Shown here piece after piece: positions 9,137 to 17,346 of a stretch of DNA of 64,000 nt. Both the position numbers and the translations under genes were made by a program. The stretch comes from Mycobacterium angelicum (GTDB taxonomy: Bacteria; Actinomycetota; Actinomycetes; Mycobacteriales; Mycobacteriaceae): positions 1-64,000 of the forward strand of contig NZ_MVHE01000020.1 in assembly GCF_002086155.1 (NCBI RefSeq), in the 5' to 3' direction. Position 1 is the first letter of the stretch. Every line of letters begins with the position of its first letter. Under the pieces are notes generated by a model. It saw only the letters and a program-made list of their open reading frames with translations, was not told the DNA's origin and searched no databases.

Positions 9137-10334
9137 GAAAAACCATCGCGGGTGGGGATGGATTAGAAAACGCTCTAGCGGTCGCTACCAGGCGTCATAC
9201 ATCGGCCCCGACAACGTGCGGCACTTCGCGCCGGAAACCTTTGAACTCAAGATCGAAGCCGAGGAATGGCTGACCGCAGAGCGCCGCGATATCCAGAACG
9301 CTAAGGCGGGGTTGCGATCCGTGACGGCAAGCAACGTATCGGCTGAACTGCAATGGATGAGCCCAGCGCAACGCAGCGTGGTTGCGAATCAAAAATTGAA
9401 GTCACAACCTACGCTCTCCGAGTATGCAAAAGACTGGATCGAGCACCGCCAGATCAAAGAAAATACTCGGATCCAGTACCAGGCCAGCTTTGATAAATAC
9501 ATCGCGCCGAAGCTCGGTTCGATCCTGGTAAGCAACCTGCGTCCCGCTGCGATTCGCACATGGTATAGCGACCTAGACCCAGCTCATCAAAAGACACGTG
9601 CTAACGCTTACGGATTGCTCAACACGATTTGCAAGACGGCAGTGATAGATGAACTGCTACAGCAGAATCCGTGCAACATCGAACGCGCAACTGTGGTGGA
9701 AAACAACCATGAAGCCGTCATACCGACACCAGAGCAACTAGCGATCATCGCAGACAAGATCGAAGCAAAATTTCAAGCGCTGGTACTGATTTCGGCGTGG
9801 TGTGGCCTGAGGTTCGGTGAGGTAACAGAGCTGCGCCGCAAGGATATCCGTTACGTAAATGCCGACGACTCCGCAGTGCCAGGCATCATCGTGGTTGCTC
9901 GCGGCGTAAGCCATCGCAAAGGTTGTCACCTATCCACGCCGAAAACACATCGCACGCGCAAGGTCGGAATTCCGCCGCATATCGCTGCTGCAATCCATGA
10001 GCATTTGGAGCGGTTCGCCGAGCCTGAATCTGAGGGTGGCCGGTTGTTTGTGCCGGTTCGCGGAGGCTGTCATGTCATGGATCGCGTTGTGCGACCCGCC
10101 TTCCGTGATGCTTGCGCCGCTGCTGATATCTCGGGTATGCGCCTACACGATTTGCGCCACTTCGCCGGTACCCAGGTGGCGCGCGTCGGCAACCTGGTGG
10201 AGACCATGAACCACCTCGGACACACGACACAGAGCGCCAGCTTGCGGTATCAGCACATGGTCAGCGGTCGCGATGCCGAGATCGCCTTGGCCTTGTCCGC
10301 CCTCGCGACCAACCCGGCGCAAATCATGACCTGA
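9126..10334 (+). CDS. int: Tyrosine site-specific recombinase (integrase)
   Basis: A 402-residue phage integrase of the lambda/L5 class that should catalyse recombination at the tRNA-Val core. The N-terminus is a basic AP2-like arm-binding segment (GRYQASYIG). A SAM-like core-binding domain follows (TLSEYAKDWIEHR), then the catalytic domain with R229 (WCGLRFGE), the HDLRH box (H341, R344), HLGHTT, and the nucleophile Y375 in LRYQHM. All key residues are present. ATG 9126 gives the normal family length; the longer frame is overlap with the upstream gene. The last 300 bp recur at 11457-11756, where the reading frame continues 21 codons past the point at which this copy stops. The present C-terminus may therefore be a product of rearrangement. 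Confidence 0.93.
   Translation: MPGRKNHRGWGWIRKRSSGRYQASYIGPDNVRHFAPETFELKIEAEEWLTAERRDIQNAKAGLRSVTASNVSAELQWMSPAQRSVVANQKLKSQPTLSEYAKDWIEHRQIKENTRIQYQASFDKYIAPKLGSILVSNLRPAAIRTWYSDLDPAHQKTRANAYGLLNTICKTAVIDELLQQNPCNIERATVVENNHEAVIPTPEQLAIIADKIEAKFQALVLISAWCGLRFGEVTELRRKDIRYVNADDSAVPGIIVVARGVSHRKGCHLSTPKTHRTRKVGIPPHIAAAIHEHLERFAEPESEGGRLFVPVRGGCHVMDRVVRPAFRDACAAADISGMRLHDLRHFAGTQVARVGNLVETMNHLGHTTQSASLRYQHMVSGRDAEIALALSALATNPAQIMT
10032..10331 (+). repeat. 300-bp direct repeat, copy A (integrase 3' end)
   Basis: This segment matches 11457-11756 at a constant offset of 1425 bases with only a handful of substitutions. Copy A forms the functional C-terminus of the integrase. The repeats enclose 1,125 bases carrying two minus-strand genes. 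Confidence 0.92.
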
Positions 10335-10701
10335 GTTGCTGGTCCCAGCGGTGTTCGCACTGCTTGCACTCTCTTCCTGATGATGTGAGCCAGTGGACAT
10401 CGAAACACCCGCACGCGGGACATTCACAAACTGCTGCGAACGACGAAAGCTCCTTTTCCCTCCGTTTTACGTAAGATTCGCGTTGCTTTTTTGCATCCTT
10501 CACAACGCGCCGACCAAGCGTCTGGAGGGCTTCAATGCCTTGTCCTGTTTTGATGTACTGATCTATTATTACGCGCGCATCTTCGTCCGAAAGTACCGGC
10601 GCAGAAACATCTCGTACTTTTTCTTTCTTTCGCAATCTTTTGTGTTCACTGTCAAGAAACGCTCGAAAATATTCCTCGGGCAAGCCCCAACCACGTGTCA
10701 T
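10324..10701 (-). CDS. Small zinc-ribbon protein of the element, function unknown
   Basis: A 125-residue charged protein. The N-terminal two thirds are lysine/arginine/glutamate-rich and helical (HKRLRKKEKVRD, VVKDAKKQRESYVKRREKEL). The C-terminus has CPACG, about 15 residues, then CKQCEHRW, a classical C-x2-C...C-x2-C zinc ribbon. The ATG at 10701 follows GAAGGA at good spacing. It converges on the integrase, whose stop it overlaps by 11 bases, so the start of its C-terminal tail sits exactly at the repeat boundary. A nucleic-acid-binding role is likely from the fold; no specific family was recognised. Confidence 0.65.
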   Translation of the reverse strand: MTRGWGLPEEYFRAFLDSEHKRLRKKEKVRDVSAPVLSDEDARVIIDQYIKTGQGIEALQTLGRRVVKDAKKQRESYVKRREKELSSFAAVCECPACGCFDVHWLTSSGRECKQCEHRWDQQLRS

Positions 10702-10935
10702 ATCGTCCTTCGATTCCAGAGCTGCATTTCCCGCAATCCTTTCCAGCGCGACAGGGCGTTGTTGTCCCCTTCCGGGGGAGGTCGATCGTAAGCCAACTGA
10801 CCGACAGGCTTACCGCCCCAACACGTCGACAAAAACCGCCCGGCTGTTGCAATACCAGCCGACATTGTCGGCATTTATGCAGCTCAGAGGCTTTCTTGTG
10901 CTTGGCAACCCCGATTTGGGCTATGCGCGGGCTAT

Positions 10936-11433
10936 TTACCGGTCGCTTCGGCCCGGTGGCAACGCCCGCTGCTCTTGGCGGGTGCGTTGTACCGCCTCAC
11001 GTCGCAACCGGGCTATCTCATCCATGCTGTCCTCCATCGTCATCAGACCATCGTTCGGCGGTGCTGTGCCGAACACAGAGCGACGTTCGTCGTCGCCTGG
11101 TGTGATCGATTGGTCAGTGCCGTACAAATCGAGTGGACCTACGTCACATAAATCAATCGGGGCATCGTCGTCGTTTGGATCAACGACTAGCTCAGCGTCA
11201 ATTGCATTGTCGTTGGCGGCGGGTAATGCGTGAGGTTGAACGTCTGGGACACCTGTACGGTGTGCTGCGCGCGAACCACCACGCATCGTCTCGATCTGGT
11301 CAGCGATATTTTCGTAAGGCTTTGCAGACAGTTCAATCTCAGCTTTGACACCAACTCCGCCGCGATCCAATGCATCACGAATTGCGTTGAGCTTCACCGC
11401 ATCTGAAACGTTGTCGTCGGTCGCCATTTTCAA
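10936..11433 (-). CDS. 5'-truncated phage gene, small-terminase-like remnant
   Basis: The frame starts formally at a TTG (11433) but stays open to the repeat boundary at 11457, reading PPDRLARELLKMATDDNVSD. The following VKLNAIRDALDRGGVG and KPYENIADQIE resemble the C-terminal half of phage small terminase subunits or related packaging proteins. The N-terminal DNA-binding half expected of such a protein is missing because the integrase repeat copy B begins there. The rest is acidic and low in structure (DPNDDDAPIDLCDVG), ending in a basic tail. Probably a non-functional remnant, or a truncated protein translated from TTG or the ATG at 11427. Confidence 0.5.
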   Translation of the reverse strand: MKMATDDNVSDAVKLNAIRDALDRGGVGVKAEIELSAKPYENIADQIETMRGGSRAAHRTGVPDVQPHALPAANDNAIDAELVVDPNDDDAPIDLCDVGPLDLYGTDQSITPGDDERRSVFGTAPPNDGLMTMEDSMDEIARLRREAVQRTRQEQRALPPGRSDR

Positions 11434-11456
11434 AAGCTCACGCGCAAGGCGGTCAG

Positions 11457-11819
11457 GAGGGTGGCCGGTTGTTTGTGCCGGTTCGTGGTGGCTGTCATGT
11501 CATGGATCGCGTTGTGCGACCCGCCTTCCGTGATGCTTGCGCCGCTGCTGATATCTCGGGTATGCGCCTACACGATTTGCGCCACTTCGCCGGTACCCAG
11601 GTGGCGCGCGTCGGCAACCTGGTGGAGACAATGAACCACCTCGGACACACGACACAGAGCGCCAGCTTGCGGTATCAGCACATGGTCAGCGGTCGCGATG
11701 CCGAGATCGCCTTGGCCCTGTCCGCCCAGGCGACCAACCCGGCGCAAATCATGACCGTCGGGTCGGAATGGCATTCGCCAGGCGCGCCGCAATTCGGCCC
11801 AACCGCGCCGGATACATGA
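11457..11819 (+). pseudogene. Integrase C-terminal fragment (repeat copy B)
   Basis: Bases 11457-11756 duplicate the catalytic 3' end of the integrase (10032-10331), keeping the HDLRH box, HLGHTT and LRYQH tyrosine. No N-terminal part precedes it. After the shared region the frame continues as GSEWHSPGAPQFGPTAPDT, whereas the intact integrase stops right after the repeat. This fragment therefore may preserve the original integrase terminus, and the intact gene may have been rejoined during a duplication or a second integration. A short polypeptide from GTT/ATG starts is possible but would lack the DNA-binding domains. Confidence 0.8.
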
Positions 11820-11852
11820 AGCCATTTCGTTTCATGTGCAATCCGTGATTCT

Positions 11853-12638
11853 TTAGCCGACTTGGCCGAAACCATCGACGAATGGCGTAACTATTTCGCA
11901 AGCATCACGCTCAATACTCTGTCGAGCAGTGAAGGTTTTCCAACATGTATTGCAGAACCGCGCAAAGATCGCCATGTCACCTAACGCAATCGGTGCCAGC
12001 AATGACACGTTGAGATCGATGGTTTCGTTCGCGTAGCGCATGTTCTCGTGTGCGTAGTGCATTGCTTGAATGCAGTGACCGTTGCCGTTGATGTCCAGAT
12101 CGCACCAGATGTCATCTTTCAAATCATTGACCACCGAGTCGAAAGTTCGGTCGCCGCGAATCAAAAAACGCTCACTCGGTCTGCTCGTCGCGTAGACGAT
12201 GGGGGCTCCAACCCCTCCGACATACCGCGCGGGCAAGTGCGCGGGATCAGCAAAGAAATTATGATATGCCGCAAGAGCTTTCGCGACGATTTGGCGTAGC
12301 CGTGGTTCAGCACCAAACAGTAGATGAACGCCCAACAGCCCTGGCGCGATCTTCTCGTAATACTGCTCAACCCAGCTCTCAGCCTGGCGTCGTGCGGCTT
12401 CTAGCTGATCTGCTATTGCTTTGGAATACGTAACGAATTGAACGCTATCCTGATCATCGGGATCAACCGGAAGAACGACGCCGGTCAATGCACGTCGTTG
12501 ACGTTCCCCGCTTTCTGGATCAGTGATCTTCTGGATCTTTCTGTGAGCTAGAACCGCTCTCTCTGGATCGTATTTTTGCGCTATCGACAAATCGTAGATT
12601 CGTCGTTCAGCATCGTTCAACAGCGTCATAGTAGTCAT
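11853..12638 (-). CDS. Element protein of unknown function (261 aa)
   Basis: Complete open frame, ATG at 12638 with AAAGGA seven bases upstream. I do not recognise a family. The first half is helical and charged (AERRIYDLSIAQKYDPERAVLAHRKIQKI), the middle has EQYYEKIAPGLLGVHLLFGAEPRLRQIV, and the C-terminal half has CDLDINGNGHCIQAMHYAHENMRYA plus two cysteines in FCNTCWKTF. There is no signal peptide or clear membrane segment. It lies 30 bases downstream of the small HTH-like gene at 12669-12962, so the two probably share a transcript. It could be a replication, regulatory or defence protein. Confidence 0.6.
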   Translation of the reverse strand: MTTMTLLNDAERRIYDLSIAQKYDPERAVLAHRKIQKITDPESGERQRRALTGVVLPVDPDDQDSVQFVTYSKAIADQLEAARRQAESWVEQYYEKIAPGLLGVHLLFGAEPRLRQIVAKALAAYHNFFADPAHLPARYVGGVGAPIVYATSRPSERFLIRGDRTFDSVVNDLKDDIWCDLDINGNGHCIQAMHYAHENMRYANETIDLNVSLLAPIALGDMAIFARFCNTCWKTFTARQSIERDACEIVTPFVDGFGQVG

Positions 12639-12668
12639 CGTGAAATCCTTTCGGTTCTAAGATTTTGG

Positions 12669-12962
12669 TTAGGCGCTAGTGCGCTTCGTTCCTAAAACAA
12701 TGAAGTCATACAGGTTTTGATCGGAAAGGTAGACGTGGTGCGCGATGTAGTGGCGATTAAGCCTGCCTTGTGTGATCGCAGAACGCAGATAGCGAACCGT
12801 GACATCTACACCAAACAGTTCTTTGATACGTTTGACCGCTTGCTCTAACCCCTTGATATTAGGACTTGACGAATAAGCTGATCTTTCGGCCTGCGCATCG
12901 GGAGCAATTTGCATCAGGGGTTTCGTTTCATTCACCCGTTTGGGAATGGGGTCAGCGGACAT
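12669..12962 (-). CDS. Small HTH-like DNA-binding protein of the element
   Basis: A 97-residue protein whose second half, VTVRYLRSAITQGRLNRHYIAHHVYLSDQNLYDFI, has the helix-turn-helix and wing layout of MerR/excisionase-type regulators. The first 35 residues are polar and unstructured. The ATG at 12962 follows AAGGA by eight bases and is preferred to the upstream in-frame ATG at 13001. It heads the minus-strand pair with the 261-residue gene and faces a gap before the plus-strand gene at 13243. It may be the element's repressor or a second excisionase-like factor. Confidence 0.6.
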   Translation of the reverse strand: MSADPIPKRVNETKPLMQIAPDAQAERSAYSSSPNIKGLEQAVKRIKELFGVDVTVRYLRSAITQGRLNRHYIAHHVYLSDQNLYDFIVLGTKRTSA

Positions 12963-13242
12963 AGGTGTATTCCTTTGCGAATTACCGTACAAGATTTGCA
13001 TTTTGTAAATACTCGCCTCAATGGCGTTATCTGAGTATTACCCCAGCACTACACATGGCGCAAGTGTCTCGGGCGAATTTCTCAAGCAGCTCCTAGTGGT
13101 GGGCCGGTGAAATAAGAAGAGCCCCTAATTCAAATTGATTCTGTCTGCTTTCTTGTTATTTGACTTCTCGGAGCGAAGCCATGGGCAGCAGCGACCTCTG
13201 GTTGTGTCGCTCTGCGGTGAGCTGGCGCATAGCATCGAGGCC

Positions 13243-13587
13243 ATGAGCGACCCCTCACGCCCAGCCATCGAAGCTCTCACCGACGCCATACGAGCAGCGG
13301 TACGCAAAGCCCTCGACACGCCTGAGTTCCACGATGCGGTTGACGCGGCGGCGAAGCGGTTCCTGTCCGAGGTTGGTCAGCAGGCCCAGATCGATGCCCG
13401 CGCCGATGATGTGGCCCTTCAGATCAAGTCCGCTGTGATGGCTCCGGTTTGGCGAGAAGTGCTGGCGGCTGACGAGCTGCCAGAGGGTCTTATAGACCCT
13501 CTGCTTGCAGTCCAACAGGTTGTTGGCGACATCGGCAGCCAGATCAACGTCGCCATCCGAGATGCAATTCGTCGGGCAACCGACTAG
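13243..13587 (+). CDS. Element protein of unknown function (114 aa, helical)
   Basis: The open frame begins at 13135, but the segment from MSDPSRPAIEALTDAI onwards looks like the protein; a weak GAGG lies just before the ATG at 13243. The sequence is alternately charged and hydrophobic (AIRAAVRKALDTPEFHDAVDAAAKRFLSEV), predicting long amphipathic helices, and has no cysteine, signal or membrane segment. It is the only plus-strand gene in the right half of the element and faces the membrane-protein gene tail to tail. No family recognised. Confidence 0.5.
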   Translation: MSDPSRPAIEALTDAIRAAVRKALDTPEFHDAVDAAAKRFLSEVGQQAQIDARADDVALQIKSAVMAPVWREVLAADELPEGLIDPLLAVQQVVGDIGSQINVAIRDAIRRATD

Positions 13588-13599
13588 CCCGGTCCGGCG

Positions 13600-14484
13600 C
13601 TAGCCCCGCTGGGCGCCCTCGTGAATCCGCTTTGGCCCTTCGGTGTCTGTTCTGCCCCAGCGGTAACCCGACGCATCCTCGAACTGTATTTGCAGATGAG
13701 GCCTGTAATCAGCTTGCGTTGTCTCAATAGCCATTGCCGTGAATTGTCCCGGCGCTAAGATCGTCTGCCACTCGTCGGTTAATCGCGTTTGAACCGCGTG
13801 GTTAACTTGCGCTTGGAGGTTTGCGGCTGTTTGCTCATTCAGTTGTGGGCCCATATTTTCAAGCCCGGCGGCAAATTGCGCATTAATCGCGTCAATTTGT
13901 GTGGTGTCATTCGGATCAGGCAACGACATTACTGTTGCCTTCATAGCCTCGATGTATTGGTTGAATCTCACGGCAAGAGCATCCATAACCTGTGAGAATA
14001 CCGGTGTGAAAATATTAATCATGGTTTCAGCGAGCCCTGCTCTGTTAGCGAGACGATAGCCGTGCGGAACAGTATTGCCAGCGCGGTCGCAGATAATAAT
14101 GTCGATCTTCATATCGGAAACTACGTCTGTGCTCCAATTATCGACCCTGAGGTTCCACAGCGTATTACTGACAACGTCACCTCGAAAGATCGCTGGAACG
14201 ATTCTGCGCGCCTGGGCGGCGAGCCGATCGTCTTCAGCTTGTCTCAACACCGCAATCTGCGCTTCGTGGCGCTGAAGTTCGGTGCGATCTCGTGTCTTTC
14301 GGTCTTCCCGCTCTCGCCGGGATTTGAACCACTGGAACCAAAACGTGGCAACCGCCGCGATCACGCCGAGTGCGCCCAAAGCTGTGCCGCACGCTGCGGC
14401 TATCTGCAACGCATCGGGTACAGGGTTGTGCTGAACGATGGTGACGTTTGGCTCAGCGGTATAGCTGACGAAAGCGGTCATCAT
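13600..14484 (-). CDS. Single-pass membrane protein of the element, unknown function
   Basis: A 294-residue protein with one strong hydrophobic segment at about residues 26-50 (ALQIAAACGTALGALGVIAAVATFW). A highly charged coiled-coil stretch follows (KSRREREDRKTRDRTELQRHEAQIAVLRQ), then a globular C-terminal region. The positive residues right after the membrane segment place the bulk in the cytoplasm. No catalytic motif was found. Membrane-anchored prophage proteins of this shape often act in superinfection exclusion or abortive infection, but that is inference from architecture and location. The start could be either of two adjacent ATGs. Confidence 0.6.
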   Translation of the reverse strand: MMTAFVSYTAEPNVTIVQHNPVPDALQIAAACGTALGALGVIAAVATFWFQWFKSRREREDRKTRDRTELQRHEAQIAVLRQAEDDRLAAQARRIVPAIFRGDVVSNTLWNLRVDNWSTDVVSDMKIDIIICDRAGNTVPHGYRLANRAGLAETMINIFTPVFSQVMDALAVRFNQYIEAMKATVMSLPDPNDTTQIDAINAQFAAGLENMGPQLNEQTAANLQAQVNHAVQTRLTDEWQTILAPGQFTAMAIETTQADYRPHLQIQFEDASGYRWGRTDTEGPKRIHEGAQRG

Positions 14485-14637
14485 CGAGACGGTAGTGCAG
14501 GGCGCCGACCTAGCCCGGTCTCGCCGGTGTGATCGGCCTTGGTGCGGTGCCGTTGGGATTCCTCGGGGGCCGGTTTAGTCGCGGTCGCAGCGGTGCCGGT
14601 TGGCAGCTATACGGCAGCTCTGGCCGGTCATAGGCAC

Positions 14638-15099
14638 TCACCGGGACCGCCGTCGCGCCTTACGGGTCCGCTTGAGCTGACGGCGGTACCCCTTGCTCAG
14701 CTTCCGCGCCTCAGCCGTCGCGGCCTTGCGAGCTGACTTCGGAAACGCCGCCCCAGGTGTCACACGATGAGGCAGAACGCGAGCGCGCCTAGTGACCGAC
14801 TTCCGATGATCGGAGGCCGCACGGGCCACGTGACGCTTCACCAGCTTGCGACGGGCAACCGCCGTACGGGTACGGCTGGCCGGATGCACCTGACTGGCCG
14901 CGAGGGCTGTCACAGCCGCCGTACCGGCCATCACGGCCCGACGACGACGCACACGGCGCTTGAGATCGGCAGCTTCGGTGGATACCTCAGACGTGGTGCC
15001 GGTCGCAGCGAACCGGCCACGGGCATCCCTGACGTAGCTTCGGACTGACCGCGTTGCGGTCTGGCTAACCCTTGGTGCTTTTGGCCGGCGTCGAGACAT
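14638..15099 (-). CDS. Very basic Arg/Lys-rich protein of the element (153 aa)
   Basis: Dominated by arginine and lysine clusters: MSRRRPKAPR, DLKRRVRRRRAVMAG, and a C-terminal YRRQLKRTRKARRRSR. A short alanine-rich hydrophobic stretch (AGTAAVTALAAS) sits in the middle. An overlapping upstream GTG at 15102 is an alternative start. It lies nine bases after the 39-residue basic gene and downstream of the capsid gene in the same direction. The composition suggests nucleic-acid condensation or an internal virion protein; no family was recognised. Confidence 0.5.
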   Translation of the reverse strand: MSRRRPKAPRVSQTATRSVRSYVRDARGRFAATGTTSEVSTEAADLKRRVRRRRAVMAGTAAVTALAASQVHPASRTRTAVARRKLVKRHVARAASDHRKSVTRRARVLPHRVTPGAAFPKSARKAATAEARKLSKGYRRQLKRTRKARRRSR

Positions 15100-15110
15100 C
15101 ACGAGACTCG

Positions 15111-15230
15111 CTAGCGCTTCTTACGTTGGTGCGCAGTCGATTTCGCACGCCGACCGATTTTGGTATTTCCCTTAGCTCTCGCGGCCTTGGCAAACTTCGC
15201 GCGATGCGCCTTCTGCTTGCGGGACGCCAT
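15111..15230 (-). CDS. Small Lys/Arg-rich peptide (39 aa) between capsid gene and basic protein
   Basis: From the ATG at 15230, preceded by AGGAG at seven bases, the frame reads MASRKQKAHRAKFAKAARAK and ends RRAKSTAHQRKKR. More than 40% of residues are Lys or Arg and there is no acidic residue. A longer frame to 15326 exists, but the strong ribosome-binding site decides this start. Its place between the capsid gene and the 153-residue basic protein suggests a late gene cluster. A role in DNA condensation inside a capsid is plausible but unproven. Confidence 0.55.
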   Translation of the reverse strand: MASRKQKAHRAKFAKAARAKGNTKIGRRAKSTAHQRKKR

Positions 15231-15458
15231 CGACAGTCTCCTAACCGTGCTTACGCCGATTACCACCAGGGCGGTTCGGTGGTGGCGTGCGACCGTGATA
15301 CCTACCACCTTCGGAGGGCGGGGCATCTTCCAAACCCATTGGGGTCAAACCCTTTCCGTGAGAAAACTCACTGGCCCGATTCCGTTGCAGAACCCGTGCG
15401 CGGCTCTTGGCGCACAAAATCTGTTCGGCAAACCACGGGGAAAGCTGACCGCTCACGG

Positions 15459-16637
15459 TTACACCGGAATCTGGGTCGCGGTCGGCGCGGTGTAGCTGCT
15501 GGAATTGGTGACCTGAATTACCGCAGCAGCGCCGCGCTGACGCACACCAACACCGAATGACCGTTGCGAATAACTTCCGACAATCGGGTACTGACCTTCA
15601 CCAGGAATATGACGCAGCCCTTGGTATGCGGTGTTGGGATGCTGACGGAAACCCATAACATTATTCACACTGTTCGGCCCCGACGACGCCACAACAGCCA
15701 CATACCCCGATGGAATGAAATCGCTTTGAATCAACAGCGCTGGCCCGTAACTGCCCTCGACTTTCAGGCCCCAAATCTCACCTGGCACCGGTTGGCCGAC
15801 CAGCTCACCGGTTTGCGTGATCCAAGGCGGCGCATCGTTGGCCGGAATAAAATCATACGAAGCATCGGGACCGCTCGGGCGACTCGGCTCACCTGCCCGC
15901 CACGCTTGAATCAGCTCACTTTCGTCACTGTTGGCAAGGATCAAGAGCTTTGAGTTTGTCGACGTGCCATAACCTTTGCGAACGATGAGTCGAATTGCAT
16001 CTTCGATATCGGCAGCGTCGATCTGTGATGCCTGGCTCGGGATGTAGTGCGTGGTGTTCTGGCTGAACGTGCGGCCCATGTAGCTGGGCGGGGTCAGACC
16101 ATCGGTGCCGTTCCACAGGCCGAACACGCGCATCTGGTGTTCGTTGCGCTTCTCGGCGGGATCGAACAGCCTGCGCAAAATCGTGCCGGTCACGAGCTGG
16201 TTGTCAGCAGCCAAAATACCGTTCATCACAGCTTCAACCTGACGGATATCAGCATCGCGCAGGAACCGCCAAGAAAATCTAGAGGCCAGGTCAAAATCAC
16301 CGAACTTGTACCCGAGGGGCAAAGCGTTGGGCGACCCGATCGACTTAGGAACACCCAAATCAGTTGCCTCTTCAAACGATCCGATCGTCATGTCCTGCGG
16401 GACAGCTTCACCGCTGACCGTGGTTCTGAAGATCAGAAGATCAGTAAGCTTCGTCTTTTCGCTGTTCCAAATGTTGAGTAGTTCGCGCCACTCGTCCCAC
16501 ATATCGTTGAGATCAGTGCCATCGTTGAGGCGGTTAACGAGAACATCACCGTGGACGTTGATTCCATAGTGGGGTTGAGTGCCGCCGAAAATCGGATATG
16601 CCGCCAAGGCGGCGGTGTGTGCAGTAAGTGCGTTCAT
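15459..16637 (-). CDS. Phage major capsid protein, HK97-type family of actinophages
   Basis: A 392-residue protein resembling major capsid proteins of actinobacterial tailed phages. Recognisable stretches are GTILRRLFDPAEKRNEHQMR, VFGLWNGTDGLTPPSYMGRTF, EDAIRLIVRKGYG, EVSYGPA-like GSYGPALLIQSDFIPSGYVAVVA, GFRQHPNTAYQGLR, and the terminal RSFGVGVRQRGAAAVIQV. The frame is complete with no sign of decay. ATG 16637 is preceded by GGCAGGG about seven bases away; a TTG two codons upstream is possible. No portal, maturation protease or scaffold gene adjoins it. Either another phage supplies these parts, as in phage-satellite systems, or the protein is a relic. The intact frame favours current use. 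Confidence 0.8.
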   Translation of the reverse strand: MNALTAHTAALAAYPIFGGTQPHYGINVHGDVLVNRLNDGTDLNDMWDEWRELLNIWNSEKTKLTDLLIFRTTVSGEAVPQDMTIGSFEEATDLGVPKSIGSPNALPLGYKFGDFDLASRFSWRFLRDADIRQVEAVMNGILAADNQLVTGTILRRLFDPAEKRNEHQMRVFGLWNGTDGLTPPSYMGRTFSQNTTHYIPSQASQIDAADIEDAIRLIVRKGYGTSTNSKLLILANSDESELIQAWRAGEPSRPSGPDASYDFIPANDAPPWITQTGELVGQPVPGEIWGLKVEGSYGPALLIQSDFIPSGYVAVVASSGPNSVNNVMGFRQHPNTAYQGLRHIPGEGQYPIVGSYSQRSFGVGVRQRGAAAVIQVTNSSSYTAPTATQIPV

Positions 16638-16643
16638 TTTCAA

Positions 16644-16887
16644 ACCCTGCCTATGTTTTCAGCAATAGGAAAATGTTCAAAGCCAATTGCGGCGAATCCT
16701 ACTCCGCCATCATGGGTCAACGGCGCTAAAAACAGTGTGTTGCAAGCTATTCGACCGTTGATGCTCCCATAGCACGCGGGCGTTGACTACGTATTGCCAG
16801 ATAGCAGGACAGCCAGCCCTTGCAACGGGCGCGGTGCGGATCGCGGGCCGTCCGATTCCAAATAACCGAGCGGCAACAAAATTTTTT
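16644..16887. other. Gap between excisionase and capsid genes
   Basis: 244 bases with no credible gene. It is likely to contain the promoter of the capsid transcript and the terminator of the excisionase transcript. AT-rich stretches occur on both sides, including a run of T near 16880, just 3' of the excisionase stop. Confidence 0.35.
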
Positions 16888-17088
16888 CTATAGTCCCATC
16901 GTCTTCACAACAACGTCTAGTTCGTTAGCATCGTATTTAAATAATCTTGGCCCCAGACGATGGACCGGAACTATCTTTTTGTGAACATAGGACCGCAGCG
17001 TGTTTTGGGATACACCTAGGTAGGCAGCCGCTTCAGCGGTCGAAAGATATCGAGAATTAGTTGATAAATTAGATACTGGATTAGACAT
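16888..17088 (-). CDS. xis: Excisionase, HTH_17/MerR-like
   Basis: A 66-residue protein, SRYLSTAEAAAYLGVSQNTLRSYVHKKIVPVHRLGPRLFKYDANELD..., the typical winged helix-turn-helix of small excisionase/DNA-binding family proteins. It should act as recombination directionality factor for the integrase. The ATG at 17088 follows AAAGG by eight bases; a longer frame runs to 17166 but adds a sequence foreign to the family. It sits about 190 bases inside the right arm-type site, at the opposite end of the element from the integrase. Confidence 0.82.
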   Translation of the reverse strand: MSNPVSNLSTNSRYLSTAEAAAYLGVSQNTLRSYVHKKIVPVHRLGPRLFKYDANELDVVVKTMGL

Positions 17089-17276
17089 GATGCGAACCTT
17101 TCGCTTATACATCGGGATTTGCGAAAGGCTCGCGAGCTTTTTAACCTGAGCGCCACAGGGTGTCATATCAGACTACCTCTGTTGGCACCTAAATGCCACT
17201 GATGTAACTCAAAAGCACTCCCCCCGCCGGTCGATGGGCGGGGCGGATCGCCAGCAAACCCGCCAGGCGAGGCGAG

Positions 17277-17294
17277 ATAGCCCATGGATAGCCC
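17277..17294 (+). promoter_or_regulatory. Candidate integrase arm-type site, right
   Basis: ATAGCCCATGGATAGCCC, identical to 8433-8450 and in the same orientation. It lies 53 bases inside the right attachment core. The 18-mer was noticed at these two places only, both near element ends. Confidence 0.6.
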
Positions 17295-17346
17295 AAACGG
17301 CCTCGCGTGCTAGGCGAAAACCGCCTCTGAACTGCGAAAACAACTT

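Noticed and set aside
10858..10872. GCCGAC-ATT-GTCGGC hairpin in the element as terminator
   Set aside because: The stem is only 6 bp, with a 3-base loop and no supporting context.
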